Below are positions 1 to 5,194 of a stretch of DNA of 5,194 nt, in pieces; positions within the stretch are counted from its first letter, which is position 1; each line of letters begins with the position of its first letter. Below the pieces are notes generated by a model that saw only the letters and a program-made list of their open reading frames with translations, did not search any database and was not told the DNA's origin. Origin of the DNA: CAZXBB01 sp964638815 (lineage in GTDB: Bacteria > Planctomycetota > Phycisphaerae > Phycisphaerales > SM1A02); NCBI GenBank assembly GCA_964638815.1, contig CAZXBB010000329.1, forward strand, positions 1 to 5,194. The letters are read 5' to 3'. A program made the position numbers and the translations under genes.

Positions 1-1
1 G

Positions 2-1021
2 GGGGACGCGGGGGAGGTGCTCGCCCGCGGTCTCCAGATCGACACGCGGGCCGGCCGGGCGTGGCGCGACACGCTGAGGCGTCTCGAGACGCTGCCGCCC
101 GCGACGACCGACGTCGCCCGGATGGAGCGGCTCGTGCTCGCGGCTCGTATGAACGAAGCGGCGCTGATCCTGACGGCGCGGCAACGCGCCGAGGCGGAAA
201 CGCTGTTCGGCGAGGTCGAGGCGACGATCGCGGAGCTCGGATTGCGGGCGCGCTCGGCAGGGCCGTTCTCACCGGTTCTCGCCGGCAGGGGATTTGCGGC
301 CCCCGCGCGCGGCCAGGCCCGCGGCACCGACGGCGAATGGGCGGCCGCGTACGAAGCTGTCCGGCTCAACACGACCGAGAAGCTCAACTGGCTGCGCGCG
401 CTGCGCAACCAGGCCGGGACCGACCTGGGACCGCTCGATGCCGAGGTCTTCGTCCACGAGGTGTACCAGGGCGCGCCGCAGGAGGTGCGCTCGGTCGCGC
501 GGTCGATCGTCATCGAGCAGTTCTCCGACGGCCCCGAGGTCGCGCTGGAAATGCTGGACCAGTTCCCCGACGCGCCGCGCGCGGATCGTCACATCACCGA
601 CCTCGTGCAGCGGCTCACCGGCCGGCTGCTGCCGTCGAGCCGGAGCGAGAAATGGGCGGCGGAAGCGCGGCTGACGCTGGTGCGGCACGCGCTGTCGCTC
701 CGACGCGACGCGCCCGACCTCGTCGACGATCTCGCGGTCATGCTGCACGAGACTTACGCGAACCGGGCGGGCATCGTGGACCGCGCGACCGTGGCCGGCA
801 TGACGGCGGGAACGCCGCAGGCCGCGGCCACGCAGCTCGCCGACGCGTGGCGCGACCGCGCGCGCGGAGCGATCGCGCGGCGGGCGGTGCCGGACGATCT
901 TGCCGGGCTGGTGCGGCGACGGGTCGCGCGGCGCCGGCTCACCCAGGGTCCCGCGCAGCTCCTCGTCGCGGAGCAGATCACAGTCCTCGACTACCACGCG
1001 TACGTGGCGGCGGCCGAGTAG
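2..1021 (+). CDS. Hypothetical helix-rich protein, 5'-truncated by the window edge
   Basis: I do not recognise this family. The frame is open from the first bases. A GTG at 17 could serve as a start, but the purine-rich GGGGGAG lies directly against it with no spacing, so it is not a usable ribosome binding site; the gene more likely begins before the window. The visible 339 or so codons are rich in Ala, Arg, Leu and Glu and read as successive amphipathic helices, with a low-complexity Gly/Ala/Arg stretch near 285-330 that looks like a linker. Third positions are nearly all G or C, so the frame is real. No signal peptide, membrane segment or catalytic motif is visible in this part. It ends with TAG at 1019-1021, and coding-like sequence continues in the same frame beyond it. 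A helical-repeat (HEAT or TPR-like) scaffold is possible, but this is a guess from composition. Confidence 0.75.
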   Translation, partial: GDAGEVLARGLQIDTRAGRAWRDTLRRLETLPPATTDVARMERLVLAARMNEAALILTARQRAEAETLFGEVEATIAELGLRARSAGPFSPVLAGRGFAAPARGQARGTDGEWAAAYEAVRLNTTEKLNWLRALRNQAGTDLGPLDAEVFVHEVYQGAPQEVRSVARSIVIEQFSDGPEVALEMLDQFPDAPRADRHITDLVQRLTGRLLPSSRSEKWAAEARLTLVRHALSLRRDAPDLVDDLAVMLHETYANRAGIVDRATVAGMTAGTPQAAATQLADAWRDRARGAIARRAVPDDLAGLVRRRVARRRLTQGPAQLLVAEQITVLDYHAYVAAAE

Positions 1022-1030
1022 CCGGCGCTC

Positions 1031-1183
1031 GTGGGCGCCGTGCTCGCACTGCTGGCCGAGTCCTCCTCACGGCGTCGCGAAGCCACGCACGTGCTCGACC
1101 AGGCCGTCGAGGCGGAGTTCGCGATGGGCCGGCTGTGGGTGATTCGCATGGGGTTGTCGCCGGCGAACGGGGGTGAACCGTGA
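1031..1183 (+). CDS. Small ORF, or severed C-terminus of the preceding gene
   Basis: This 50-codon open stretch starts at GTG 1031 (another GTG is at 1040) and ends with TGA at 1181-1183, whose last base is the A of the next gene's ATG. It lies in the same frame as the gene ending with TAG at 1019-1021. From that TAG to the TGA, 46 of 53 codons end in G or C, as in the neighbouring genes. The peptide has a short hydrophobic start (VLALLAES), a charged helix-like middle (SRRREATHVLDQAVEAEF) and a WVIRMG segment. I see no convincing Shine-Dalgarno sequence before either GTG. It may therefore be translated by re-initiation after the TAG, be reached by readthrough, or be the true C-terminus of the previous protein separated by a nonsense mutation or base error. 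I recognise no family. Confidence 0.4.
   Translation: MGAVLALLAESSSRRREATHVLDQAVEAEFAMGRLWVIRMGLSPANGGEP
1169..1176 (+). promoter_or_regulatory. Ribosome binding site for the exported-protein gene
   Basis: GGGGGTGA closely matches the anti-16S consensus GGAGGTGA and lies six bases before the ATG at 1183. It sits inside the end of the upstream small ORF. The spacing decides for ATG 1183 over the GTG at 1180, which would be only three bases away. Confidence 0.65.
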
Positions 1184-1980
1184 TGCGGCGCGCGGCCGTG
1201 CTCGCCCCCGGCGTCGCGATCGCGATCGTGACGCTCGCGGTGTTCGCCCAGGCTCCCGTCGGCGCCCCCGGCCCCGTCGACGAGCGATGGACGCAGCGTC
1301 TGGAGACCCTCCGGCCCGAGGATCCCCTGGCGTACTTCGAGCTGGCCGAGGAACTGGCCGACCGCGCGGATGACGAGCAGTCGCGGACGCTGGTACGGCA
1401 TCTCTTCGCGCTCGCCGGCGCGCTCGACCCGCCGCACCTCGGGCGCAGCGCGTGCCTGGCCCTGGCGGACCTCGAGACCGACGTGACCGCGCGGCGGCGT
1501 CTGCTCGCGCTGGCGTCCCTGCTCGGCGGCGGCCCGCTCGGATCCGCCCTGGGCACGCAGGGGGCGGACGGCCTCGGGGGCGACGCGTCGCTCGGCGCGG
1601 TGGTCGCGCTGACGGAGTCGTTCAGCCATTACCGTCGGGGCGAAGGGCCTCGCGCGCTCACGGCGATCCGCACGCCCGGCGCGACCGAGCTTCTGACGGC
1701 GTACGAGTGGGTGATCCCGGGCGGTGTCCGCCGCTATCTGGAGGACGCGCGGCTGCACCGCGGGCGGCTGCGTCCGAGCATCTCCGGGGCGCAGCTCGAA
1801 CGGATGCTCGAGTTCGAAGTCGCGATCCTCGCGGGCGCCGACCGGTCGTGGTCGAGCGACCTGCTCCTCACGCGCGGGCGCCCGCTGATCGAGGTCGATC
1901 CCGACCGCCTCGCGCAATCGCTCGGCGTCAATCCCGATCGACCGCTGTATCGCGGGGGGCGCTGGGTCGCCGGCGAATGA
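1183..1980 (+). CDS. Exported or membrane-anchored protein of unknown function
   Basis: This is a complete 265-residue protein that I cannot assign to a family. The N-terminus has two arginines (residues 2-3) followed by a hydrophobic stretch at about 4-22, which fits a Sec signal peptide or a single anchor. VFA|QA (after residue 22) is a possible cleavage site; no lipobox cysteine is present. Residues 34-112 look like paired amphipathic helices (for example DPLAYFELAEELADRADD), similar in style to TPR solenoids. A Gly-rich linker follows at about 115-138, and then a second mixed domain ending in a conserved-looking tail with NPDRPLYRGGRWV. The ATG overlaps the preceding TGA by one base and is preceded by a good ribosome binding site; the TGA overlaps the next gene's ATG as ATGA. 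It is therefore coupled to both neighbours. A role outside the cytoplasmic membrane is inferred from the N-terminus only. Confidence 0.8.
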   Translation: MRRAAVLAPGVAIAIVTLAVFAQAPVGAPGPVDERWTQRLETLRPEDPLAYFELAEELADRADDEQSRTLVRHLFALAGALDPPHLGRSACLALADLETDVTARRRLLALASLLGGGPLGSALGTQGADGLGGDASLGAVVALTESFSHYRRGEGPRALTAIRTPGATELLTAYEWVIPGGVRRYLEDARLHRGRLRPSISGAQLERMLEFEVAILAGADRSWSSDLLLTRGRPLIEVDPDRLAQSLGVNPDRPLYRGGRWVAGE

Positions 1981-2693
1981 ACGGCATCCGGATCGTGATC
2001 ATGGCGAAGCGACCGTCGTCCGGCCAGGCGAAGACGCGTCTCATCGCCGACGGCTTTCTCGACGCGGCCGGCGCCGCCCGCGTGGCGGAGGCCATGCTCG
2101 ACTGCACGCTCGAGCGTCTGGCGACGCGCGGGGACGTGCTGCTCGCGGTGGCCCCGGACGGCGCCGCGGACGAGACGTGGCCCGCGCGCCCACGCGGAGG
2201 CCGGGTCGAGATCGTCGACCAGGGGCCCGGCGCCCTCGGCGCCCGGCTCGATCGTGTCTGGCGTCGGCTGGACCCGGACGAGCCCGTCGCGTTCTTCGGC
2301 GCCGACGCGCCCGACGTCCCGGACGCCGCGCTCGCGGCCATCGCGCCGGCGCTCCGCGAGGCGGACGTCGCGGTCGGGTCCACGTCGGACGGCGGATACT
2401 GGACGCTGGCGGCGCGGGCGTACGCGCCCCAGGTGCTCGCCGACATCGACTGGGGGAGCGATGCCGTGTACGATCAGACGTGCCGGCGGGCCGTGGGGGC
2501 GGGCCTTTCCCTTCACGCTCTCCCCGTCTGGCACGACATCGACCGACCGGCGGACGTGGTCGCGCTGCGGCGCCGCCTCGCTCGGGCGACCGATCCGCCG
2601 CTGCGTCGGCTTTCCCAACGGCTCGCGGCCGTGCTCCCCGCATCGTGTCCCGACTCGCAGGATCGCACGGACTCCGATCATGAACCAACGTGA
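1977..2693 (+). CDS. DUF2064/TIGR04282 family glycosyltransferase-like protein
   Basis: This 238-residue protein has the full motif set of the DUF2064 (COG3222, TIGR04282) group, a GT-A fold family related to nucleotidyl- and glycosyltransferases. A first beta strand (IRIVIMAK) leads into KRPSSGQAKTRL at 11-22, the nucleotide-binding loop. Then come DQGPGALGARL at about 81-91, the metal-binding-type FGADAPD at 107-113, DGGYWTL at 138-144, DIDWG at 156-160 and DIDRPADV at 187-194. The family is named for rSAM/selenodomain-associated clusters, but no such partner is visible here. The donor and acceptor are unknown. The ATG at 1977 is needed to keep the first strand intact; an internal ATG at 2001 would lose it. 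The gene overlaps the upstream gene by four bases (ATGA) and has no clear Shine-Dalgarno sequence, so it probably depends on coupling. The last 20 or so residues are polar and look like a non-conserved tail running over the next gene's start. Confidence 0.9.
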   Translation: MNGIRIVIMAKRPSSGQAKTRLIADGFLDAAGAARVAEAMLDCTLERLATRGDVLLAVAPDGAADETWPARPRGGRVEIVDQGPGALGARLDRVWRRLDPDEPVAFFGADAPDVPDAALAAIAPALREADVAVGSTSDGGYWTLAARAYAPQVLADIDWGSDAVYDQTCRRAVGAGLSLHALPVWHDIDRPADVVALRRRLARATDPPLRRLSQRLAAVLPASCPDSQDRTDSDHEPT

Positions 2694-3204
2694 CGCGTCG
2701 ATCGCGCTCGAGAGTCAGCTCACGGAAGCCGATCTTCCGGATCTCGCAGAGGCGTCGATTCTGCTCGTCGACGACAACCTCCAGAATCTCGAGCTGATGC
2801 AAGCGTATCTCGAGGACCTGCCGTGCCGGATCTCGACGGCCACCGACGGTCTCGCCGCGGTCGAGATCATCGAGCGCGAGGCGCCCGACCTGATCCTTCT
2901 GGACGTGATGATGCCGCGCATGAGCGGGTTCGAGGTGTGCCAGAAGATCAAGTCCGCGCCGCGCACACGCGACATCATCGTGATCATGGTGACCGCGTTG
3001 CACGAGGTCGGCGACTTCGAGCGCGCCGTCGAGTGCGGGACCGACGACTTCCTGACGAAGCCGGTCAACAAGCTCGAGCTGCTCACACGCGTCAAGTCGC
3101 TTCTGCGCGTGAGCCTGCTCCGCCGCAAGCTCGACCAGGTGCTGGCGCTGCGCCGCCGCGCCGCCCCGGACGAGCGCCCCGAGGCTGAAGATCCGGTTGA
3201 CTGA
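2680..3204 (+). CDS. Stand-alone receiver-domain response regulator
   Basis: This 174-residue protein is a single CheY/PleD-like receiver domain with no output domain. Residues 1-25 form a polar, acidic extension. The receiver covers about 26-145: acidic pair D31-D32 (LLVDDN), phosphoacceptor D75 (LLDVMMP), switch threonine T105 (VTA), aromatic switch residue F124 and invariant lysine K127 (DDFLTKP). Every residue needed for phosphorylation and signalling is present. A basic helix (SLLRRKLDQVLALRRR) and an acidic tail finish the protein. It most resembles the first receivers of PleD-type proteins, but no GGDEF or other effector domain follows; it probably acts by protein contact or as a phosphorelay intermediate. 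No histidine kinase lies in the window. The ATG at 2680 overlaps the upstream gene by 14 bases, with a weak GGA eight bases before it, so translation is likely coupled to the transferase gene. The partner is unknown. Confidence 0.92.
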   Translation: MNQRDASIALESQLTEADLPDLAEASILLVDDNLQNLELMQAYLEDLPCRISTATDGLAAVEIIEREAPDLILLDVMMPRMSGFEVCQKIKSAPRTRDIIVIMVTALHEVGDFERAVECGTDDFLTKPVNKLELLTRVKSLLRVSLLRRKLDQVLALRRRAAPDERPEAEDPVD

Positions 3205-3248
3205 CGGCTCGGTGTGACGGATCGGCGCCCACGTCGTGCCGCCGCGCC

Positions 3249-3294
3249 GTTCGTGCGCTCGCGCCGCGCCGGACACACGGATCATTTTTTTTTT
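3249..3294 (+). terminator. Probable Rho-independent terminator of the left operon
   Basis: Bases 3249-3255 (GTTCGTG) can pair with 3276-3282 (CACGGAT), giving seven pairs including two G-U pairs. Two bases later comes a run of ten T residues at 3285-3294, the only such tract in this GC-rich window. It lies 45 bases after the response regulator stop, where the operon should end. The stem is modest and the 20-base loop is long and GC-rich. Alternative pairings such as CGGCGC 3223-3228 with GCGCCG 3244-3249 or 3261-3266 exist, so the exact hairpin is uncertain. Confidence 0.45.
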
Positions 3295-3420
3295 AGGGCC
3301 CCACGTCACCCCACATACTGGGCCCGCCGTCGCCGCGGTTCCCGCATCTGGTGGCCGGTGCGCCCGGGCGCGTCCCGCGGTCGTGGTCCGCCGCGATTAT
3401 CGGTTGCACGGAGCGCGACG

Positions 3421-3453
3421 GCGTATCCGATTCCTCGTGTCAATCGGATCCGC
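3421..3453. promoter_or_regulatory. Inverted repeat upstream of the small gene: operator or 5'-UTR hairpin
   Basis: GCGTATCCGATT (3421-3432) and AATCGGATCCGC (3442-3453) are inverted copies matching at 11 of 12 positions, with a nine-base spacer. The half-site centres are 21 bp apart, about two helical turns, as expected for a dimeric DNA-binding protein. In RNA it would form a stem with one mismatch that ends four bases before the Shine-Dalgarno sequence of the 3471 gene. A TTGCAC at 3404-3409 resembles a -35 box, but I see no matching -10 box at normal spacing. The sequence alone does not separate operator from RNA hairpin. Confidence 0.5.
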
Positions 3454-3457
3454 GGAC

Positions 3458-3461
3458 GGAG
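3458..3461 (+). promoter_or_regulatory. Ribosome binding site for the 67-codon gene
   Basis: GGAG lies nine bases before the ATG at 3471. It is the reason to choose that start over GTG or ATG codons further upstream in the same frame, which would place the inverted repeat inside the gene and add a sequence with no coding character. Confidence 0.6.
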
Positions 3462-3470
3462 CAACTCTCG

Positions 3471-3674
3471 ATGCATACCAAGGCGCAGCTGATCGACGGC
3501 ATCCTCCAGCTGAATCCCACGGCCCGCCACGACTGGCTGGACCGCTTCGACACCGCCGCCCTTCACCGGTACCTGAACCACCTGCTGCACGCGTACGAAC
3601 CGCGGGGTCGCGACAGCTTCTGGATACGGGACGCCGAGACGACGGCGGTGGTCACGCGGCGCCCCGCCGCGTGA
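3471..3674 (+). CDS. Small hypothetical protein (67 residues)
   Basis: This is a short, apparently complete gene of a family I cannot name. The protein is soluble and mostly helical: KAQLIDGILQLNP at 4-16, then RHDWLDRFDTAALHRYLNHL at about 19-38, then a basic C-terminus with RGRDSFWIRD and a final TTAVVTRRPAA strand-like tail. It has no signal peptide, membrane segment, cysteine pair or metal-binding motif. The repeated pattern of acidic, aromatic and leucine residues, the well-placed GGAG and the codon bias support a real gene. It stands alone: 266 bases separate it from the operon upstream, and the next gene is convergent, so it probably has its own promoter. The inverted repeat 17 bases upstream may control it. 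The layout resembles small conserved proteins of unknown function seen in planctomycete-like genomes, but that is an impression and not a match. Confidence 0.7.
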   Translation: MHTKAQLIDGILQLNPTARHDWLDRFDTAALHRYLNHLLHAYEPRGRDSFWIRDAETTAVVTRRPAA

Positions 3675-3732
3675 CGTGTGCGTGCAGGCAGGATTCCGCG
3701 TCACAGCCGTCGCTCAACGGGAGAGACATCTT

Positions 3733-3764
3733 CCTCAGCTCCTGAGCCAGTTCGAGAGCTGAGG
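3733..3764. terminator. Hairpin between convergent genes, possible bidirectional terminator
   Basis: CCTCAGCTC (3733-3741) and GAGCTGAGG (3756-3764) form a perfect 9-bp stem with a 14-base loop. It lies between the small plus-strand gene, which ends at 3674, and the minus-strand glycosyltransferase, which ends at 3801. A symmetrical stem in this place could serve both transcripts. Neither side is followed by a T-rich run, so it may instead protect RNA 3' ends or work together with Rho. Confidence 0.4.
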
Positions 3765-3800
3765 CGGAGGTGCTCGGCCGTTTGGCTTCCGTGACGCAGA

Positions 3801-5194
3801 CTAGCAACTCACCGCCGGAAGCTCCCGCGCCGCCTCGCGCGCATCGCGCACGCTCCCGCGGAGCTGGGCGATGCCGACGGCGAGATACCCGGCGGCGAAG
3901 AGCAGGATGAACGGCGCGCCGACCAGCGTGTACGGCTCCGTCAACGAGAGGCCGAGGCACGCCAGCATCACGAGGCCCATCCCGATCTCGAACACGCCCG
4001 CGGGCAGCCGGTGCCAGTGACCGGACTGCGGATCGGGCGCGCTTTGCGTCGCGCCGTTGTACTTCGGCGTGCGAACGAAGGGGCTCCGGCGTCCCATGAC
4101 GGCCTCCGCCATGGCCCGCGTGTTGAGACCGCTGATGCCGATCCCGACGGCCATGAGCGCCGGGAGGCGGAGGATCGTGCGACCGACCGGACGACCGAGC
4201 GCCCACTGCGCCGCCACGAGGTAGACCCCGGCGGCGCCGGTGCCGAGCGACAGGGCCGCGACGCCGAGACCGAGCGCCGTCCCGGGCGCGATGCCCGTCG
4301 AGGGCAGGCCGATCGCGAACGCCGGCGCGACGAGCAGCGTGAGCAGGAACATGGCCGCGTAGGGAAGAGGCGAGGTCAGGTGGAAGAAGGCGTCGATCTT
4401 CGTGCCGATCGGGGCCTTGCTGCGAAGGATGGCCGGCAGGAGCTTGATGGCCGACTGAAAGAGTCCCTTGTTCCAGCGATGCTGCTGGCTGATGAGCGCG
4501 CCCATCGTCGGCGGCAGCTCGGCGGGGCAGGTGACCCCCGGGAGGAAGCGGAACTTCCAGCCGGCGAGCTGCGCCCGGTACGAGAGATCGGTGTCTTCGG
4601 TGATGGTGTCGCCGTGCCAGCCGCCCGCCTGTTCGATGCAGGTGCGACGCCATACCCCGGCCGTTCCGTTGAAGTTGAACCAGCGATTGGCGCGTGACCT
4701 GGCGGTCTGCTCGACGACGAAGTGGCCGTCGAGGCTCATCGCCTGGAGCTCGGTCAGCAGCGAGTCGTCGCGGTTGAGGTGGGCCCACCGCGTCTGCACC
4801 ATCCCGATGGATTCGTCCGTGAAGTGATCGATCGTGTCGTTCAGGATGCCGGGGGGCGGGACGAAGTCAGCGTCGAAGAGCAGCAGGAACTCCCCGGTCG
4901 CGGACGCCATGCCGGCGCCCAGAGCGCCGGCCTTGTATCCGGAGCGGTTCGTGCGGTGGAGGTACTCGATGTCGTGACCGGCCGCCGCCATGCGCCGGCA
5001 GCAGGCGCGGGCGATCTGCGCCGACTCGTCGGTGGAGTCGTCGAGGACCTGGACCTGGAGGCGGTCGCCCGGGTAGTCGATCGCGCACGCGGCCTCGATG
5101 ATCCGCTCGGCGACACGCCACTCGTTGAACATCGGCAACTGCACGGTGACGCGGGGCGGCCGCTCGAAGCGGCCCGCCGGGGCGGGATCGGCGC
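3801..5194 (-). CDS. Processive family 2 glycosyltransferase, cellulose synthase-like, 5'-truncated
   Basis: This membrane GT2 enzyme (COG1215; cellulose synthase/glucomannan synthase-like) transfers sugar from a nucleotide donor and probably extrudes a beta-linked polysaccharide. The frame stays open to the right edge, reading RPPRVTVQLPMFNE before and across a GTG at 5144, so that GTG lies inside the first conserved strand and the true start is outside the window. Counting from that codon, LDDSTDES (34-41) and FDADF (90-94) bind nucleotide and metal, TEDTD (182-186) carries the catalytic base, and QQHRW (220-224) is the QxxRW motif of processive enzymes. About five hydrophobic segments follow (near 257-283, 288-313, 323-343, 382-402 and 405-427). 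Between the third and fourth lies SPFVRTPKYN (354-363), a motif typical of this subgroup. No PilZ domain follows, so c-di-GMP control by the BcsA mechanism is not apparent. The gene ends with TAG. The polymer cannot be told from sequence alone. Confidence 0.92.
   Translation of the reverse strand, partial: ADPAPAGRFERPPRVTVQLPMFNEWRVAERIIEAACAIDYPGDRLQVQVLDDSTDESAQIARACCRRMAAAGHDIEYLHRTNRSGYKAGALGAGMASATGEFLLLFDADFVPPPGILNDTIDHFTDESIGMVQTRWAHLNRDDSLLTELQAMSLDGHFVVEQTARSRANRWFNFNGTAGVWRRTCIEQAGGWHGDTITEDTDLSYRAQLAGWKFRFLPGVTCPAELPPTMGALISQQHRWNKGLFQSAIKLLPAILRSKAPIGTKIDAFFHLTSPLPYAAMFLLTLLVAPAFAIGLPSTGIAPGTALGLGVAALSLGTGAAGVYLVAAQWALGRPVGRTILRLPALMAVGIGISGLNTRAMAEAVMGRRSPFVRTPKYNGATQSAPDPQSGHWHRLPAGVFEIGMGLVMLACLGLSLTEPYTLVGAPFILLFAAGYLAVGIAQLRGSVRDAREAARELPAVSC

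Noticed and set aside
269..997. Long open frames opposite or offset to the first gene, and similar ones across 1452-2681 and 4011-4827.
   Set aside because: High GC makes stop codons rare in every frame. The translations are Arg/Pro/Ala-rich and the third-position GC bias favours the annotated frames.
3214..3470. Open frames across the intergenic stretch before the small gene on both strands.
   Set aside because: Their translations are dominated by Arg, Pro, Ser and Ala with no domain character, and they cross the T10 tract and the inverted repeat. They look like chance open frames in GC-rich DNA.
3652..3800. A minus-strand frame that stays open past the glycosyltransferase stop down to 3652 and reads rather protein-like (for example ALELAQELRKMSLPLSDG).
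   Set aside because: It has no start codon with a ribosome binding site, its third-position GC is lower than in the real genes (about 36 of 46 codons), it overlaps the end of the small plus-strand gene, and the glycosyltransferase ends normally in its own frame. A frameshifted tail is not needed to explain the data.
5144..5144. GTG as the start of the minus-strand glycosyltransferase.
   Set aside because: The codon is the second valine of the conserved strand VTVQLP, and the frame continues open to the window edge, so it is internal.
1..5194. Possible CRISPR array, insertion sequence, tRNA, attachment site or phage genes.
   Set aside because: I saw no regularly spaced repeats, transposase or integrase motifs, terminal inverted repeats or tRNA cloverleaf on either strand.

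Overview
The window is very GC-rich with a strong preference for G or C at third codon positions. It is densely packed with bacterial genes and shows no insertion sequence, phage gene, CRISPR array or RNA gene. The gene styles point to a high-GC environmental bacterium, plausibly a planctomycete (Phycisphaerae-like) and less likely a myxococcal or acidobacterial lineage. No marker gene is present, so this placement is inference.

Left part (1-3204, plus strand): one tightly packed operon. It contains (i) the 3' part of an unrecognised, helix-rich protein that runs in from the left edge; (ii) a 50-codon open stretch in the same frame just after that gene's TAG stop, either a small gene or the severed C-terminus of the previous one; (iii) an exported or membrane-anchored protein of unknown function; (iv) a complete DUF2064/TIGR04282-type GT-A fold transferase; and (v) a stand-alone receiver-domain response regulator. 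The last four reading frames overlap one another by 1, 4 and 14 bases, which implies translational coupling. A weak hairpin followed by ten T residues near 3249-3294 probably ends the transcript.

Middle (3205-3800): an intergenic stretch of 266 bases, then a 67-codon gene of unknown function at 3471-3674. That gene has a good ribosome binding site and a 33-base inverted repeat directly upstream of it. The 126 bases between this gene and the next, convergent one contain a 9-bp perfect hairpin.

Right part (3801-5194, minus strand): most of a membrane-bound family 2 glycosyltransferase of the cellulose synthase/glucomannan synthase-like type. It keeps all catalytic motifs and about five C-terminal membrane segments; its N-terminus lies beyond the right edge.

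Taken together, the operon joins a small nucleotide-sugar-type transferase, a diffusible phospho-receiver and an exported protein, next to a divergently encoded polysaccharide synthase. A link to envelope or exopolysaccharide production is possible, but only proximity supports it. I do not see a clearly new defence or mobile system. The most unusual points are the in-frame TAG with continuing coding signal, the inverted repeat ahead of the small gene, and the unrecognised proteins.
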